From the NCBI RefSeq assembly GCF_003014485.1, contig NZ_PYGA01000016.1, positions 62,001-126,000 on the forward strand: a stretch of DNA of 64,000 bases, read 5' to 3'. Below, one piece after another: positions 9,081 through 17,296 of this stretch. Each line of letters begins with the position of its first letter. Within the stretch, counting starts at the first letter, position 1. Made by a program: the position numbers and the translations under genes. Source of the DNA: Murinocardiopsis flavida (lineage in GTDB: Bacteria > Actinomycetota > Actinomycetes > Streptosporangiales > Streptosporangiaceae). A model generated the notes under the pieces. The model was given only the letters and a program-made list of their open reading frames with translations, made no database searches and was not told where the DNA came from.

Positions 9081-9575
9081 TCATCGGGCCGCGCCGCGCT
9101 CCTCTTCGGCGAGGGCGGCGTCCATGGTGGTGCCGAGGTGGTCGAGGAACGCCTCGATCTGTTCGAGCAGCTCGGGCGGGTACTGGGCGAGCATGGCGTC
9201 CAGGTGCCGGGCGAGCGGTGCGAAGAACCGCCGTGCGGGCTGCTCGATGTCCTTGCTGCTGCGCAGGGTGACGACCCGGCGGTCGGTGTGTTCGCGGGTG
9301 CGGACGATGTGTCCCGCGCGTTCGAGCCGGTTCAGCAGCGCGGTGGTCGCGCCGGAGGTCAGCGAGACGCGTTCGCTGACGCGGGAGGGGGTCAGCGGCG
9401 CGCCCTTGTCCTCGGCGTAGAGGATCTCGGCCAGCGCCGCGGCGTCGGTGGGGTGCAGTCCCAGCGAGTCGGCGAAGCGCCGGGTGAACTCGGTGTAGTC
9501 GGCCCCGAAGCCGCGCAGTCCGCCCAGGATCCGGGTGCGGTGCTCGGCGAGCCGTTCGGGTTCGGGCGCTGCCAT
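9081..9575 (-). CDS. MarR-family transcriptional regulator
   Basis: 164 aa. Winged-helix MarR core: LGLHPTDAAALAEIL, then SERVSLTSGATTALLNRLERAGHIVRT as recognition helix, and HTDRRVVTL as wing. The C-terminal dimer helices are intact. Start chosen at ATG 9575, preceded by GGAGG; the frame extends to 9647 but that part is not family-like and would cover the operator. Divergent from the P450, which it probably controls through the palindromes at 9660-9685. Confidence 0.88.
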   Translation of the reverse strand: MAAPEPERLAEHRTRILGGLRGFGADYTEFTRRFADSLGLHPTDAAALAEILYAEDKGAPLTPSRVSERVSLTSGATTALLNRLERAGHIVRTREHTDRRVVTLRSSKDIEQPARRFFAPLARHLDAMLAQYPPELLEQIEAFLDHLGTTMDAALAEEERGAAR

Positions 9576-9659
9576 CTGTCCTCCGCCTCGGGCCGTCGTC
9601 CCTGGTGCTGTGCGCCGCCGGCGCGGTTGACAACCTATCGCCACCAATCTACCTTCCTC

Positions 9660-9685
9660 GTGAAGTTATTTCACTATGAAGATAG
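9660..9685. promoter_or_regulatory. putative MarR operator between regulator and P450
   Basis: An AT-rich stretch holds nested palindromes: GTGAA-gttat-TTCAC (9660-9674), TTCA-cta-TGAA, and CTAT-gaag-ATAG. It lies in the divergent gap and contrasts with the surrounding GC-rich DNA. Confidence 0.5.
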
Positions 9686-9739
9686 TTTTGTCGCCGCTCC
9701 CCTGCCCGCGGCGGCCCGCCGAACACGCCAGGAGTCCGC

Positions 9740-10900
9740 ATGCCCGACGCACCGCGCGTCACGGTCGACCCGTTCGCCCCAGCCGTCCGCGCCATCAGCG
9801 ACCCCCACCCCGCCCACGCCCTCATGCGGGCGGCGGGCCCCCTCGTCCGCGCCGACGCCCCCGACGGCGGCGGCCCGGTGTGGGTCGTCACCGACCACGC
9901 CCTCGCCCGCGAGGTCTGCGTCCACCCCGGCATCGTGAAGGACCCCGCGTACGCACCGCCGGGCTGGGAACCCGGTACCGGCGGGCTCGAACCCACAGCG
10001 GCCGAGCAGCCGTCCCTCACCACCCTCGACGGCCCGGCGCACACGCTCCTGCGCCGGGCGCACACCCTCCTCTTCACCGCCCGGCGGATGGACGGGTACA
10101 CCGGGCGGATCGCCACCATCGCCCGCGAACTGCTCACCGGACTCACCGACCGCGGGGCGACGGTCGACCTGATGGCGGACTTCACCACGCGGTACCCCCT
10201 CGCCGTCGTCTCCGCCGTGCTCGGCGTCCCGGCCGACCGCATCGACCAGGCGGTGGCGGCCTGCCGCCGGATGCACAGCGAGGACCCCGAGGACGTGGCA
10301 GCCGCCATGGCCGGGTTCGCGGAGCTGGCGGCCGCGGCGCTGCACGGCGACGCAGACGGCCTCGCCGCCGAGCTGCGCGAGCGGCTTCCCGATGGCTACA
10401 CCGAGGCGCAGCTCCACTACCTGATCTTCACGCTGGTCTTCGCGGGGCAGCTCACCACCGACGTGTCGCTCGGCTTCCTGATCGCCGACGTCCTCGGCAG
10501 CGGGCACACCGCGGCGGACGACGCGGGCATCGACGCGGTCGTGCGCGAGTCGCTGCGCCGGCACCCGCCCGCGCCGTTCACCCTGTGGCGCTACACCGCC
10601 ACCGACGTCGAACTCGCGGGCGTGCCGCTGCCGCCGCGCTCACCGGTACTCGTGGACATCCGCGGCATCAACACCGACCCCGCCCGCCCCGACGGGCCCG
10701 ACCTCACCTTCGGCGCCGGGCCGCACTACTGCACCGGGGCGCAGCTCGCCCAGGTCGAGCTGCGGGTGCTGGTGGACGTCCTGCGGATCGACTTCCCCGA
10801 CGCGCGGCTCGCCGTGCCCCACGCCGAGCTGCGCCAGCGCGGCACGGGCGGCATCCTGGGGAGCCGCCTGACCGCCCTGCCGGTCGCACTGCGCGGCTGA
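9740..10900 (+). CDS. cytochrome P450
   Basis: 386 aa, soluble actinobacterial P450 needing ferredoxin and reductase from elsewhere. Key motifs: I-helix AGQLTTD (AGxxT oxygen-activation site), K-helix ESLRR (ExxR), and the heme loop FGAGPHYCTGAQLAQ with cysteine ligand Cys331. ATG at 9740 after AGGAGT. Divergent from a MarR regulator, so probably induced by a small aromatic or xenobiotic ligand. No ferredoxin or biosynthetic genes adjoin. Substrate unknown. Confidence 0.93.
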   Translation: MPDAPRVTVDPFAPAVRAISDPHPAHALMRAAGPLVRADAPDGGGPVWVVTDHALAREVCVHPGIVKDPAYAPPGWEPGTGGLEPTAAEQPSLTTLDGPAHTLLRRAHTLLFTARRMDGYTGRIATIARELLTGLTDRGATVDLMADFTTRYPLAVVSAVLGVPADRIDQAVAACRRMHSEDPEDVAAAMAGFAELAAAALHGDADGLAAELRERLPDGYTEAQLHYLIFTLVFAGQLTTDVSLGFLIADVLGSGHTAADDAGIDAVVRESLRRHPPAPFTLWRYTATDVELAGVPLPPRSPVLVDIRGINTDPARPDGPDLTFGAGPHYCTGAQLAQVELRVLVDVLRIDFPDARLAVPHAELRQRGTGGILGSRLTALPVALRG

Positions 10901-11130
10901 CGTCCGCGCAGCGCCGGGCCCTCCAGGGCCGCGACGACCTCCGCATCGGGTACCCCCGCCGCCCCAGGCGCCACTGCGCGGCGAGTACCGCGCTCGCGGA
11001 TCGTGGGCGGGGAGTCAGGGCGGAGTGCGGCGGCGCTCGCGGCCGCGCCCGTGTGTCCGGTGCGGGTCGGCGGCCACACAGGACGGCACCGGTGGCCGGC
11101 ACGCGCCCCGACAGGTGCGGGCATCACGGA

Positions 11131-11967
11131 CTATCCGGCGAGCGCCCGGCGCAGGGTCGTGGCGAAGGATTCCGGGTCGGTGAAGAAGCCCCCATGATCG
11201 CCGGGGAACTCGATCGGCGGGATGGCGAGGTGCTCGGCGAACGCGGTGGCGGTGCGGTGTGCGAGCTGCCCGGCGGAGGTGGCGCCGCGTGCGGCGACGA
11301 TGCGCGTTGGGGCGGCGCGCAGCGCGGCGATGTCGGGACGGTAGCGGGTGGTGGGCAGCAGGCAGTGCGCGAGCATGCGGTCTCCATTGGCAGCCGTCTG
11401 CTCTTTCTCCTGGTCCGTGGGCGGTTCGGGTTCCGTGGCCTGCTGCGCTGCGGCTGAGTCGGCGCCGCCGAGGGCGGTCATCGTCATGAACTTCGCCCAC
11501 GCGGCGTCGGTGTCGCCGCGCAGGTGGGTGGCGTAGACGTCGTCGACTTCTGCGCGAACCTGCGCTCGGTCGGGGAGCAGTTCGACCAGCGGCGGCTCGT
11601 GGGCGACGAGTGTGCGCACCTGCTCGGGGTGGCGGTGGGTCAGGGCGATGCCGGTGACGGCGCCGCCGCTGGAGCCGAACACCGCCACGGGTTCGGTGGT
11701 CAGGGCCGTGATCAGACGGTGGACGTCATCAGCGATCAGGTCGGGGTCGGCGTCCTGGTCGGGGTCGTCGATCGTGCTGCCGGAGATGCCCCTGGGGTCG
11801 TAGGTCACCACGGTGTGATCCTCGGCGAGCAGAGGCGCCAGACGGGCGAATCCGGTGGAGTCCATAGGCAGTCCGATGAGTAGGAGGACAGGGCCGGTCC
11901 CGCGGATCTCGTAGTGCAGGCGCGCACCGCGGACGTCGAGGGTGCGGCTCGTCGCTGTACCGGACAT
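11131..11967 (-). CDS. alpha/beta hydrolase
   Basis: 278 aa. Classic fold: YDPRGISGST, nucleophile elbow FGSSGG (Ser100) and a C-terminal PGDHGGF histidine. Asp is probably around 228. ATG 11967 has AGGAGAT nearby. A 13-bp palindrome lies 9 bp upstream. Substrate unknown; no linked pathway genes. Divergent from the acidic protein at 12099. Confidence 0.85.
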   Translation of the reverse strand: MSGTATSRTLDVRGARLHYEIRGTGPVLLLIGLPMDSTGFARLAPLLAEDHTVVTYDPRGISGSTIDDPDQDADPDLIADDVHRLITALTTEPVAVFGSSGGAVTGIALTHRHPEQVRTLVAHEPPLVELLPDRAQVRAEVDDVYATHLRGDTDAAWAKFMTMTALGGADSAAAQQATEPEPPTDQEKEQTAANGDRMLAHCLLPTTRYRPDIAALRAAPTRIVAARGATSAGQLAHRTATAFAEHLAIPPIEFPGDHGGFFTDPESFATTLRRALAG

Positions 11968-11976
11968 GGAGTATCT

Positions 11977-11989
11977 CCTGAACTTCAGG
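11977..11989. promoter_or_regulatory. 13-bp palindrome upstream of hydrolase
   Basis: CCTGAA-c-TTCAGG is a perfect inverted repeat just upstream of the ribosome site of the leftward hydrolase. It could be an operator; no local regulator gene is adjacent. Confidence 0.4.
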
Positions 11990-12098
11990 GGTGCGGTTCA
12001 CCGGTACCGACCAGCGTCGGGCCGGGAACTCATCGCGCCGACCGGGTGGGCCGGGTACGGACGCGGTTTCGAGGGTGGGTGCTGTTAGCGTCGCGGCC

Positions 12099-12848
12099 AT
12101 GCCTGAAACCGACGAGCTCCCCCTGCTGCTCCGGATGCGCACCCTGCTCTCCATGCCGAACCACAGGCGTGCCGCGGAGATGCTGTCCGATTTCGAGACC
12201 GGACGGACCGACCATGTGGAGGACGTCCACCTGAGGTCGGGCGCGCCCCTCGACCCGATCGGCGGCGAGGACTCCGGCGGCACGTACTTCCTCTGCGGCG
12301 ATGGCGACGACGAGCAGCGCCCCGTCCTGCACGCCGACTCCGAAGGCAACGCGACCTACATCGGCCTGAACCTCCGGTGGGCGCTGGAGCTGCTGCTCAG
12401 TCCCGTTCACCATGGGGTGATGGCGGTCCAGCACAGGCGGGACGCCGGCCTCGACGTCCTCGCCGCCCGGGCCGAGGAGTACGCGGCCGAGCAGTGGGCC
12501 GACCTCCTCGACGTGTACGCCGAAAAGGGAATCACCGTCACGACCGAGGAGGACCTCGACGACGACCTGGACGACTACGAGTACCGGTCGTCCGACGAGG
12601 CGCTCTACGAATGGGTGCAGGACGTCCTCGACGGCGAGGACTCCCTGGAGGTGTCGGACGACTGGGACGGCGAGTACCCGCCGCTGTCCGCGGCGGAGAT
12701 CAGCCGGCTCCTCCTCTCCCGTCTCGGGCTCGAACGCCGCACCACCGCGGAACTCCTCGCCCATCTCCGCGAGTGCGCCGAGTTCACCCGCGCGAACCCC
12801 GGGTTCGCCCTGGTCAACTCCGCTGAGGGCAACATCTACCGCATGTAG
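12099..12848 (+). CDS. acidic protein of unknown function
   Basis: 249 aa, strongly acidic, with runs such as EEDLDDDLDDYEY near residues 150-160. No signal peptide or membrane segment, and no catalytic motif recognised. ATG at 12099; no clear ribosome site, so the message may be leaderless. It ends just before a strong terminator shared with the convergent methyltransferase. The overall character (soluble, acidic, helical C-terminus LLLSRLGLERRTTAELLAHL) recalls bacterial immunity or regulatory proteins, but no assignment is made. Confidence 0.7.
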   Translation: MPETDELPLLLRMRTLLSMPNHRRAAEMLSDFETGRTDHVEDVHLRSGAPLDPIGGEDSGGTYFLCGDGDDEQRPVLHADSEGNATYIGLNLRWALELLLSPVHHGVMAVQHRRDAGLDVLAARAEEYAAEQWADLLDVYAEKGITVTTEEDLDDDLDDYEYRSSDEALYEWVQDVLDGEDSLEVSDDWDGEYPPLSAAEISRLLLSRLGLERRTTAELLAHLRECAEFTRANPGFALVNSAEGNIYRM

Positions 12849-12850
12849 CG

Positions 12851-12891
12851 GGCGGCCCGCCCCGGCCGGTGACCGGCCGGGGCGGGCCGCC
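12851..12891. terminator. strong bidirectional hairpin terminator
   Basis: A perfect 19-bp GC stem (12851-12869 with 12873-12891) and a 3-nt TGA loop lie between the convergent ends of the acidic protein and the methyltransferase. Confidence 0.85.
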
Positions 12892-12938
12892 ACCGCCGGG
12901 GTCGGCGGATCCCCCCGGCGCGCCCCCGCGTCCGGGGC

Positions 12939-13565
12939 TCAGGGGCGCTTGCGGGCGCGCAGGACCGCGTCGTGGACGGTCATCGCGTGGCCGCCGTGAC
13001 CGGTTGCCGACCGGGACCGGGCGTCGGCGGCGACGACGTCCCACCGCTCGGGGTCGAGTCCCGCCGCGGCCTCCTCCGCCGTGAAGTGCACCTCCGGCGC
13101 CGAGGTGTGCGCGGCGCTGTGCGTGTCCGCCGGGTGGTGGCCGACGATGAGCAGGGTCCCGCCCGGCGCGACCGCCGCAGCGAGGCGGCGGAACAGTGCG
13201 TCGCGCGCCCCCGCCGGGTGCACGTAGTGGGTGGACACCAGGTCGTAGTGCTCCTCGGCGGGCACCCAGTCGGTCAGGTCGGCTTCGACCCAGTCGATCC
13301 GTCCGCTGACGTCGGCGCCGAGGGTGTCGGCGTGCTCGCGGGCGCGGCGCAGCGCGTTGGCCGCGACGTCGACGGCCGTCACCCGCCAGCCGCGCGCGGC
13401 GAGCCAGAGGGCGTCGGCCCCCTCGCCGCAGCCCGCGTCCAGCGCCGTGCCGGGCGCGAGGTCGGCGGCCTCCGCCAGGAGCTGCGGGTTGGGCCGCCTG
13501 CCACCGGCGGTGTGGCCGCCGCTGTAACGCTCTTCCCAGTACGCCTTGTCGAACTCTTCGGGCAC
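12939..13565 (-). CDS. class I SAM-dependent methyltransferase
   Basis: 208 aa. Starts EEFDKAYWEERY; motif I is ALDAGCGEGADALWLA, followed by VTAVDVAANALRRA and IDWVEADLTDW. GTG 13565 is preceded by AAAGGA; longer frames upstream are not family-like. It lies 38 bp downstream of the flavin reductase on the same strand, so the two are probably one transcript under the XRE-cupin regulator. The tellurite-resistance/SmtA-like flavour suggests methylation of a small toxic compound (inference). Confidence 0.88.
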   Translation of the reverse strand: MPEEFDKAYWEERYSGGHTAGGRRPNPQLLAEAADLAPGTALDAGCGEGADALWLAARGWRVTAVDVAANALRRAREHADTLGADVSGRIDWVEADLTDWVPAEEHYDLVSTHYVHPAGARDALFRRLAAAVAPGGTLLIVGHHPADTHSAAHTSAPEVHFTAEEAAAGLDPERWDVVAADARSRSATGHGGHAMTVHDAVLRARKRP

Positions 13566-13603
13566 AACACGTCCTTTCGCTGGTCTACAGGATTTCGGTG
13601 GTT

Positions 13604-14626
13604 CTACAGGCCGTGGCGGCTGTCGCCCGCCAGTTGTTCGCTGTTGCGCGCTTCGGACGCGGCCGAGTACGGCGCCCTGGCGGCGGCGACCGCCCGGCGG
13701 GTGTCCTCGGCGACCAGGTCGGCGTTGATCTGGGCCCCGGCCGCGGCGCCCGCCGCGGCGGCCGCGCCGACCTGGGCGGTGAGGTCGGTGACGTTGCCCG
13801 CCGCCCACACCCCGGGCGCCTCGGTGCGGCCGGCCGCGTCGGCGGGGATGTGCTCGCCCATCCCCGAGGGGTGTTCGACCGGCCGCAGCCCCAGCCCGTC
13901 CAGGAATCCGGCGCGCGCCACCATGCGGGGCGCGACCGCCAGCGCCTGGCGGGCGACCGCCGTCCCGTCGTCCAGCCGGACGCCGACGAGGCGGTCGGCG
14001 GCGATCTCCAGGGACGCCACCGCGCCGTCCACCACGCGGATGCCGCGGGCGGCGAACTGCTCCGCCTCCTCATCGGAGGGCGGCGGCATGGTGTGCGTGA
14101 AGAAGGTGACGTCGGCGCTCCACTGCCGGATCAGCAGCGCCTGGTGCACCGACATCGGCCCGCTGGCCAGCACGCCGATGGCGTGGTCCCGGACCTCCCA
14201 CCCGTGGCAGTAGGGGCAGTGCAGGACGTCGCGGCCCCATCGGGCCCGCAGCCCCGGTACGTCCGGCAGTTCGTCGACGATTCCGCTGGCGACCAGCAGG
14301 CGGCGCGCCCGCACGGACCCGCCGTCGGCCAGCGCGACGGTGAACCCCTCGCCGGTGCGGACCACGCCGGTCGCCTCCCCGGACACGACGTGGCCGCCGT
14401 AGCCGCGGACCTCGGCGCGGCCGCGCTCCAGCAGTTCGGCCGGCGGCATCCCCTCGCGGCCCAGGAGCCCGTGCACACCCTCGGCAGGGGCGTTGCGCGG
14501 GGCGCCGGAGTCGATCACCGCCACCGATCGCCGCGCACGGGCCAGCATCAGCGCCCCGTTCAACCCTGCGGCACCGCCGCCGAACACCACCACGTCATAG
14601 TGGTCTCTCACCTGATCGTTCACCAT
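13604..14626 (-). CDS. thioredoxin-reductase-like FAD/NAD(P)H oxidoreductase
   Basis: 340 aa. N-terminal FAD motif VVVFGGGAAGLNGAL, ATG-like LLVASGIVDELPDVPG, NAD(P) region IGVLASGPM, and C-terminal FAD site GVWAAGNVTDL. The redox pair is CPYCHGWE (CxxC), as in thioredoxin reductase relatives. Start ATG 14626 with GGAGGTGATC upstream. First gene of a leftward pair with the methyltransferase, divergent from the XRE-cupin gene. Probable detoxification or disulfide/dithiol chemistry; partner unknown. Confidence 0.9.
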   Translation of the reverse strand: MVNDQVRDHYDVVVFGGGAAGLNGALMLARARRSVAVIDSGAPRNAPAEGVHGLLGREGMPPAELLERGRAEVRGYGGHVVSGEATGVVRTGEGFTVALADGGSVRARRLLVASGIVDELPDVPGLRARWGRDVLHCPYCHGWEVRDHAIGVLASGPMSVHQALLIRQWSADVTFFTHTMPPPSDEEAEQFAARGIRVVDGAVASLEIAADRLVGVRLDDGTAVARQALAVAPRMVARAGFLDGLGLRPVEHPSGMGEHIPADAAGRTEAPGVWAAGNVTDLTAQVGAAAAAGAAAGAQINADLVAEDTRRAVAAARAPYSAASEARNSEQLAGDSRHGL

Positions 14627-14678
14627 GATCACCTCCACGACGATCATGCGATCCGGCCCGACGTTACTGCAAGCTTCG

Positions 14679-14693
14679 TTGCCGGAGTGGCAA
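14679..14693. promoter_or_regulatory. putative XRE-cupin operator
   Basis: TTGCC-ggagt-GGCAA is a perfect inverted repeat 9 bp before the XRE ATG (14703). A second GCAA...TTGC pairing overlaps it upstream. It is well placed to control both divergent transcripts. Confidence 0.5.
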
Positions 14694-14702
14694 AATGGGG
14701 GC

Positions 14703-15314
14703 ATGGAAAGCGACCTCGACCGCGCACTCGACTCCGTCGGCCCCCGGCTGCGCGCGCTGCGCCGGCAGCGCGAGACGACGCTGGCCGACCTGTCGGCGGC
14801 GACCGGCATCTCGGTGAGCACCCTGTCCCGGCTGGAGTCCGGGGCCCGCCGACCCAATCTCGAACTGCTGCTCCCCCTCGCCAAGGCCCACGGCGTCACG
14901 CTCGACGAGCTCGTCGACGCCCCGCCAACCGGCGACCCGCGGATCCACCTGCGCCCGATCACCCGCGGGGGTATGACCATGGTGCCCCTGACGCGCAAGG
15001 CCGGCGGGATCCAGGCCTACAAGCTCGTGATCCGGCCCGGCAGCCGCCGGCGGGAACCCGATCCGCAGTCCCACGAAGGCTACGAATGGCTCTATGTCCT
15101 CAACGGGCGGCTGCGGTTCGTCCTGGGCGGGCACGACCTGGTGTTCTCCTCCGGCGAGGCGGCGGAGTTCGACACCCGCGTCCCGCACTGGTTCGACACC
15201 GCCGACGACGAGCCGGTCGAGTTCCTCAGCCTGTTCGGCAGGCAGGGAGAACGCGCCCACCTGCGCGCCCGCCCCAAGGCGAAGGGGCAGCCAGAGGAGC
15301 CCGAGGAGCCGTGA
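14703..15314 (+). CDS. XRE-family regulator with C-terminal cupin
   Basis: 203 aa. HTH at about 14-70 (TLADLSAATGISVSTLSRLE) and a cupin at about 115-185 (SHEGYEWLYVLNGRLRFVLGG, FDTRVPHWFDT). The cupin probably binds a small ligand or metal. ATG 14703 is used; upstream in-frame codons lie within the operator. Divergent from the reductase/methyltransferase pair, which it most likely represses. Confidence 0.9.
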   Translation: MESDLDRALDSVGPRLRALRRQRETTLADLSAATGISVSTLSRLESGARRPNLELLLPLAKAHGVTLDELVDAPPTGDPRIHLRPITRGGMTMVPLTRKAGGIQAYKLVIRPGSRRREPDPQSHEGYEWLYVLNGRLRFVLGGHDLVFSSGEAAEFDTRVPHWFDTADDEPVEFLSLFGRQGERAHLRARPKAKGQPEEPEEP

Positions 15315-15393
15315 GCGCGGGCGCGGTCCGCCACACCCGCGCCCCGGGGGGTGGCGGGCCGCGCTCCCCCTCCCGGCCGGGGTCCGGCCTCGC

Positions 15394-15650
15394 CGCCGTC
15401 CGATCCGCAGGGTCCGCAACCCGATGTACGTGGCGCTGCTGGCGCTGATCGGCGGCCAGGCATGCTGTTCGCGAGCCCCGCCGTGCTCGGCTACGGGGCC
15501 GTGGTGTGGGTGTTCACCGCGTCGTTCGTGCGCTGGCGGGAGGAACCGGTGCTGTTGCGGCGCTTCGGCGACGACTATGCGGAGTACCGCCGCGCCGTCC
15601 CGGCGTGGGTGCCGCGGCTGCGCCCCTGGCATCCGCGATCCGGGGAGTAG
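15394..15650 (+). pseudogene. remnant of isoprenylcysteine-methyltransferase-like membrane protein
   Basis: One frame gives RRVRNPMYVALLALIGGQA and then, one frame over, LFASPAVLGYGAVVWVF, EEPVLLRRFGDDYAEYRR and a terminal PRLRPWHP, the conserved C-terminal half of the ICMT/NnrU-like methyltransferases. The frame changes near 15460, where a single missing base would restore it. The N-terminal half is gone and no start is present. A decayed fragment downstream of the XRE gene. Confidence 0.8.
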
Positions 15651-15798
15651 GCGGTGCGCCGCGGCGCGCCCCGGCGGCCGCGCGGCGCCCCGCCGACCAG
15701 CCCGGGGAGGGCGGACGACGGGAAACCGGTTGCGCCCGCCCGCTGCGCCCGCCCGGCACCGCCGCGTGGCGCGGGCGCCGGGCGGGCGCGGCGGAGGG

Positions 15799-17112
15799 CT
15801 ACCCGCCGAGGACCGGGTAGTTCGCGCGGAACACGCCGTGCGGGTCGCGGGCGCGCTTGACGGCGCGCAGGCGGTCCAGGGTCGGCGGGTCGAAGGCGTC
15901 GGCCGCCTGCTGCCCCGGGGACAGGAACGTGTAGGGCACGCGCCCGCTGACGTGGTCCCCCAGCGCCCCCGAGAACTCGGCCAGCTTGGCGGCGACCCCG
16001 TCCTTGAGGTGCGGGAGCCCGAGTCCGATCAGGTAGAGGAGGTAGGGCTCGGCGACCGGGCCGCGCGCTCCGGTGCCGGGCGCCTCGGCGGCGAGCGCGC
16101 CGCCCAGGTGCCGCACCTGGGCGTTGATCAGCGGGCCGATCGGCGTCTCGACCAGGGTCTCGGCTGCCTGCTCGGGGACGCCGGTGAGGAGGGCGGCCCG
16201 CGCCATCGACGGGGCGGGGGCGGTCGGCTCCTTGGTGATGTCGCCCAGGCGCTCGACCGGCAGGACGGCCCGCGTGTCGGCGGCCGCGTCGCCGATCTTG
16301 TCCAGGCGGGCCAGCAGCTCCCTGCCCTCGGCCGCGCCGCCCAGGTAGGCGGCGTCCACGGCGACCATGGGTGGGGCGTCGGGGAACTGGAAGCGGTGGA
16401 ACCAGACGGACAGCTCGGGTGGCGCGTGCGCGGTGACCTCCCGGAACGCGTCGAACACCTCGGCGGTGCGCGCACCCGGCCACATCACGCGCCCGCCGTA
16501 CAGGGCCGGCGCGGGGTGCAGGTCGAACTCGACCGCGGTGACCAGCGCGAAGTCGCCCCCGCCGCCGCGCAGCGCCCAGAACAGGTCCGGGTCGGAGTCG
16601 GCGCTCACCTGGGAGCGGTCGCCGTCGGCGTCGACGACGTCGAAGGACCGCACCGACTGGGACGCCCAGCCGTAGGCGCGGCCGAACCAGGACAGCCCGC
16701 CGCCCAGGGTGAAGCCGGTGACGCTGATCTCCGGCATGCTGCCGGCGAGCCCGGTGAGCCCATGCGGTGCGGCCGCCGCCTGCACGGCGCCCCACCGGGC
16801 GCCCGCACCGGCCCGGGCCCGCCGCCGCCCGGCGTCGACCGCCACGTGGTCGAGGCGGCCGGTGCGCAGCAGGATGACCCCGTCGGTGGCGCCGGACGCG
16901 CCGTGCCCGTTGGGCTGGGCGGCCACGGACAGGCCCGCCGAGCGCGCGTAGCGCACCAGGTCGGCCGCGTCGTCGGCGTCGGCGGCTGTGACCACCGCCG
17001 CCACCGGCTGGGCGACCGTCAGGTTCCACGCCGCTGCGGCCTGCGCGAACCCGTCGGAGCCGGGCAGCAAGACCTCGCCTTTGACGGCGTTGCGCAGATC
17101 GTTGATCGTCAC
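15799..17112 (-). CDS. BBE-like FAD-linked oxidase
   Basis: 437 aa from GTG 17112 (GAGGAG upstream); longer frames to 17208 would cover the promoter. FAD-binding type 4 domain with PNGHGASG (the His attaches FAD in this family), LTGLAGSMPEISVTGFTLGGG and ALRGGGGDFALVTAVEF. The C-terminus ends with the berberine-bridge signature RDPHGVFRANYPVLGG. It oxidises an alcohol, sugar or alkaloid-like substrate with oxygen; substrate unknown. Divergent from the ECF41 sigma gene with a mirror promoter, so it is a probable direct target. Confidence 0.93.
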   Translation of the reverse strand: MTINDLRNAVKGEVLLPGSDGFAQAAAAWNLTVAQPVAAVVTAADADDAADLVRYARSAGLSVAAQPNGHGASGATDGVILLRTGRLDHVAVDAGRRRARAGAGARWGAVQAAAAPHGLTGLAGSMPEISVTGFTLGGGLSWFGRAYGWASQSVRSFDVVDADGDRSQVSADSDPDLFWALRGGGGDFALVTAVEFDLHPAPALYGGRVMWPGARTAEVFDAFREVTAHAPPELSVWFHRFQFPDAPPMVAVDAAYLGGAAEGRELLARLDKIGDAAADTRAVLPVERLGDITKEPTAPAPSMARAALLTGVPEQAAETLVETPIGPLINAQVRHLGGALAAEAPGTGARGPVAEPYLLYLIGLGLPHLKDGVAAKLAEFSGALGDHVSGRVPYTFLSPGQQAADAFDPPTLDRLRAVKRARDPHGVFRANYPVLGG

Positions 17113-17189
17113 GGTGTACTCCTCATTCGTCGGTTCGTCCTTCGAGCGCCCATTGGTCGGAGCCCGTTCACGAGGTCGGTCGCCGCTAT

Positions 17190-17216
17190 GACGAACCGCG
17201 CCGTGCAAAGGTGACC
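17190..17216 (-). promoter_or_regulatory. left-facing ECF41-type promoter (oxidase)
   Basis: On the minus strand GGTCACC (17216-17210), 16 nt, CGTC (17193-17190). It is the exact mirror of the right-facing promoter about centre 17228.5 and drives the FAD oxidase with a leader of about 70 nt. Confidence 0.7.
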
Positions 17217-17240
17217 GCGTGGGATGAGGCGGGGCGGGGC

Positions 17241-17267
17241 GGTCACCTCCGCCAAGTCCGGTTCGTC
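17241..17267 (+). promoter_or_regulatory. right-facing ECF41-type promoter (sigma gene)
   Basis: GGTCACC (17241-17247), 16 nt, CGTC (17264-17267), about 30 bp before GTG 17297. TGTCACA with CGTC is the known ECF41 pattern; here the -35 core TCAC and the -10 CGTC are kept. Confidence 0.7.
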
Positions 17268-17296
17268 ATACACAGGAAGAAGTCAAGCCTGAGGAT

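Noticed and set aside
10440-10460. Missing oxygen-activation motif in the P450
   Set aside because: AGQLT fits the AGxxT pattern, so the enzyme looks functional.
9676-11457. 593-residue plus-strand frame over the P450
   Set aside because: Arg/Pro/Ala-rich shadow; the P450 frame has all family motifs.
13598-15448. 616-residue plus-strand frame
   Set aside because: Antisense shadow of the flavin reductase and out-of-frame reading of the XRE gene.
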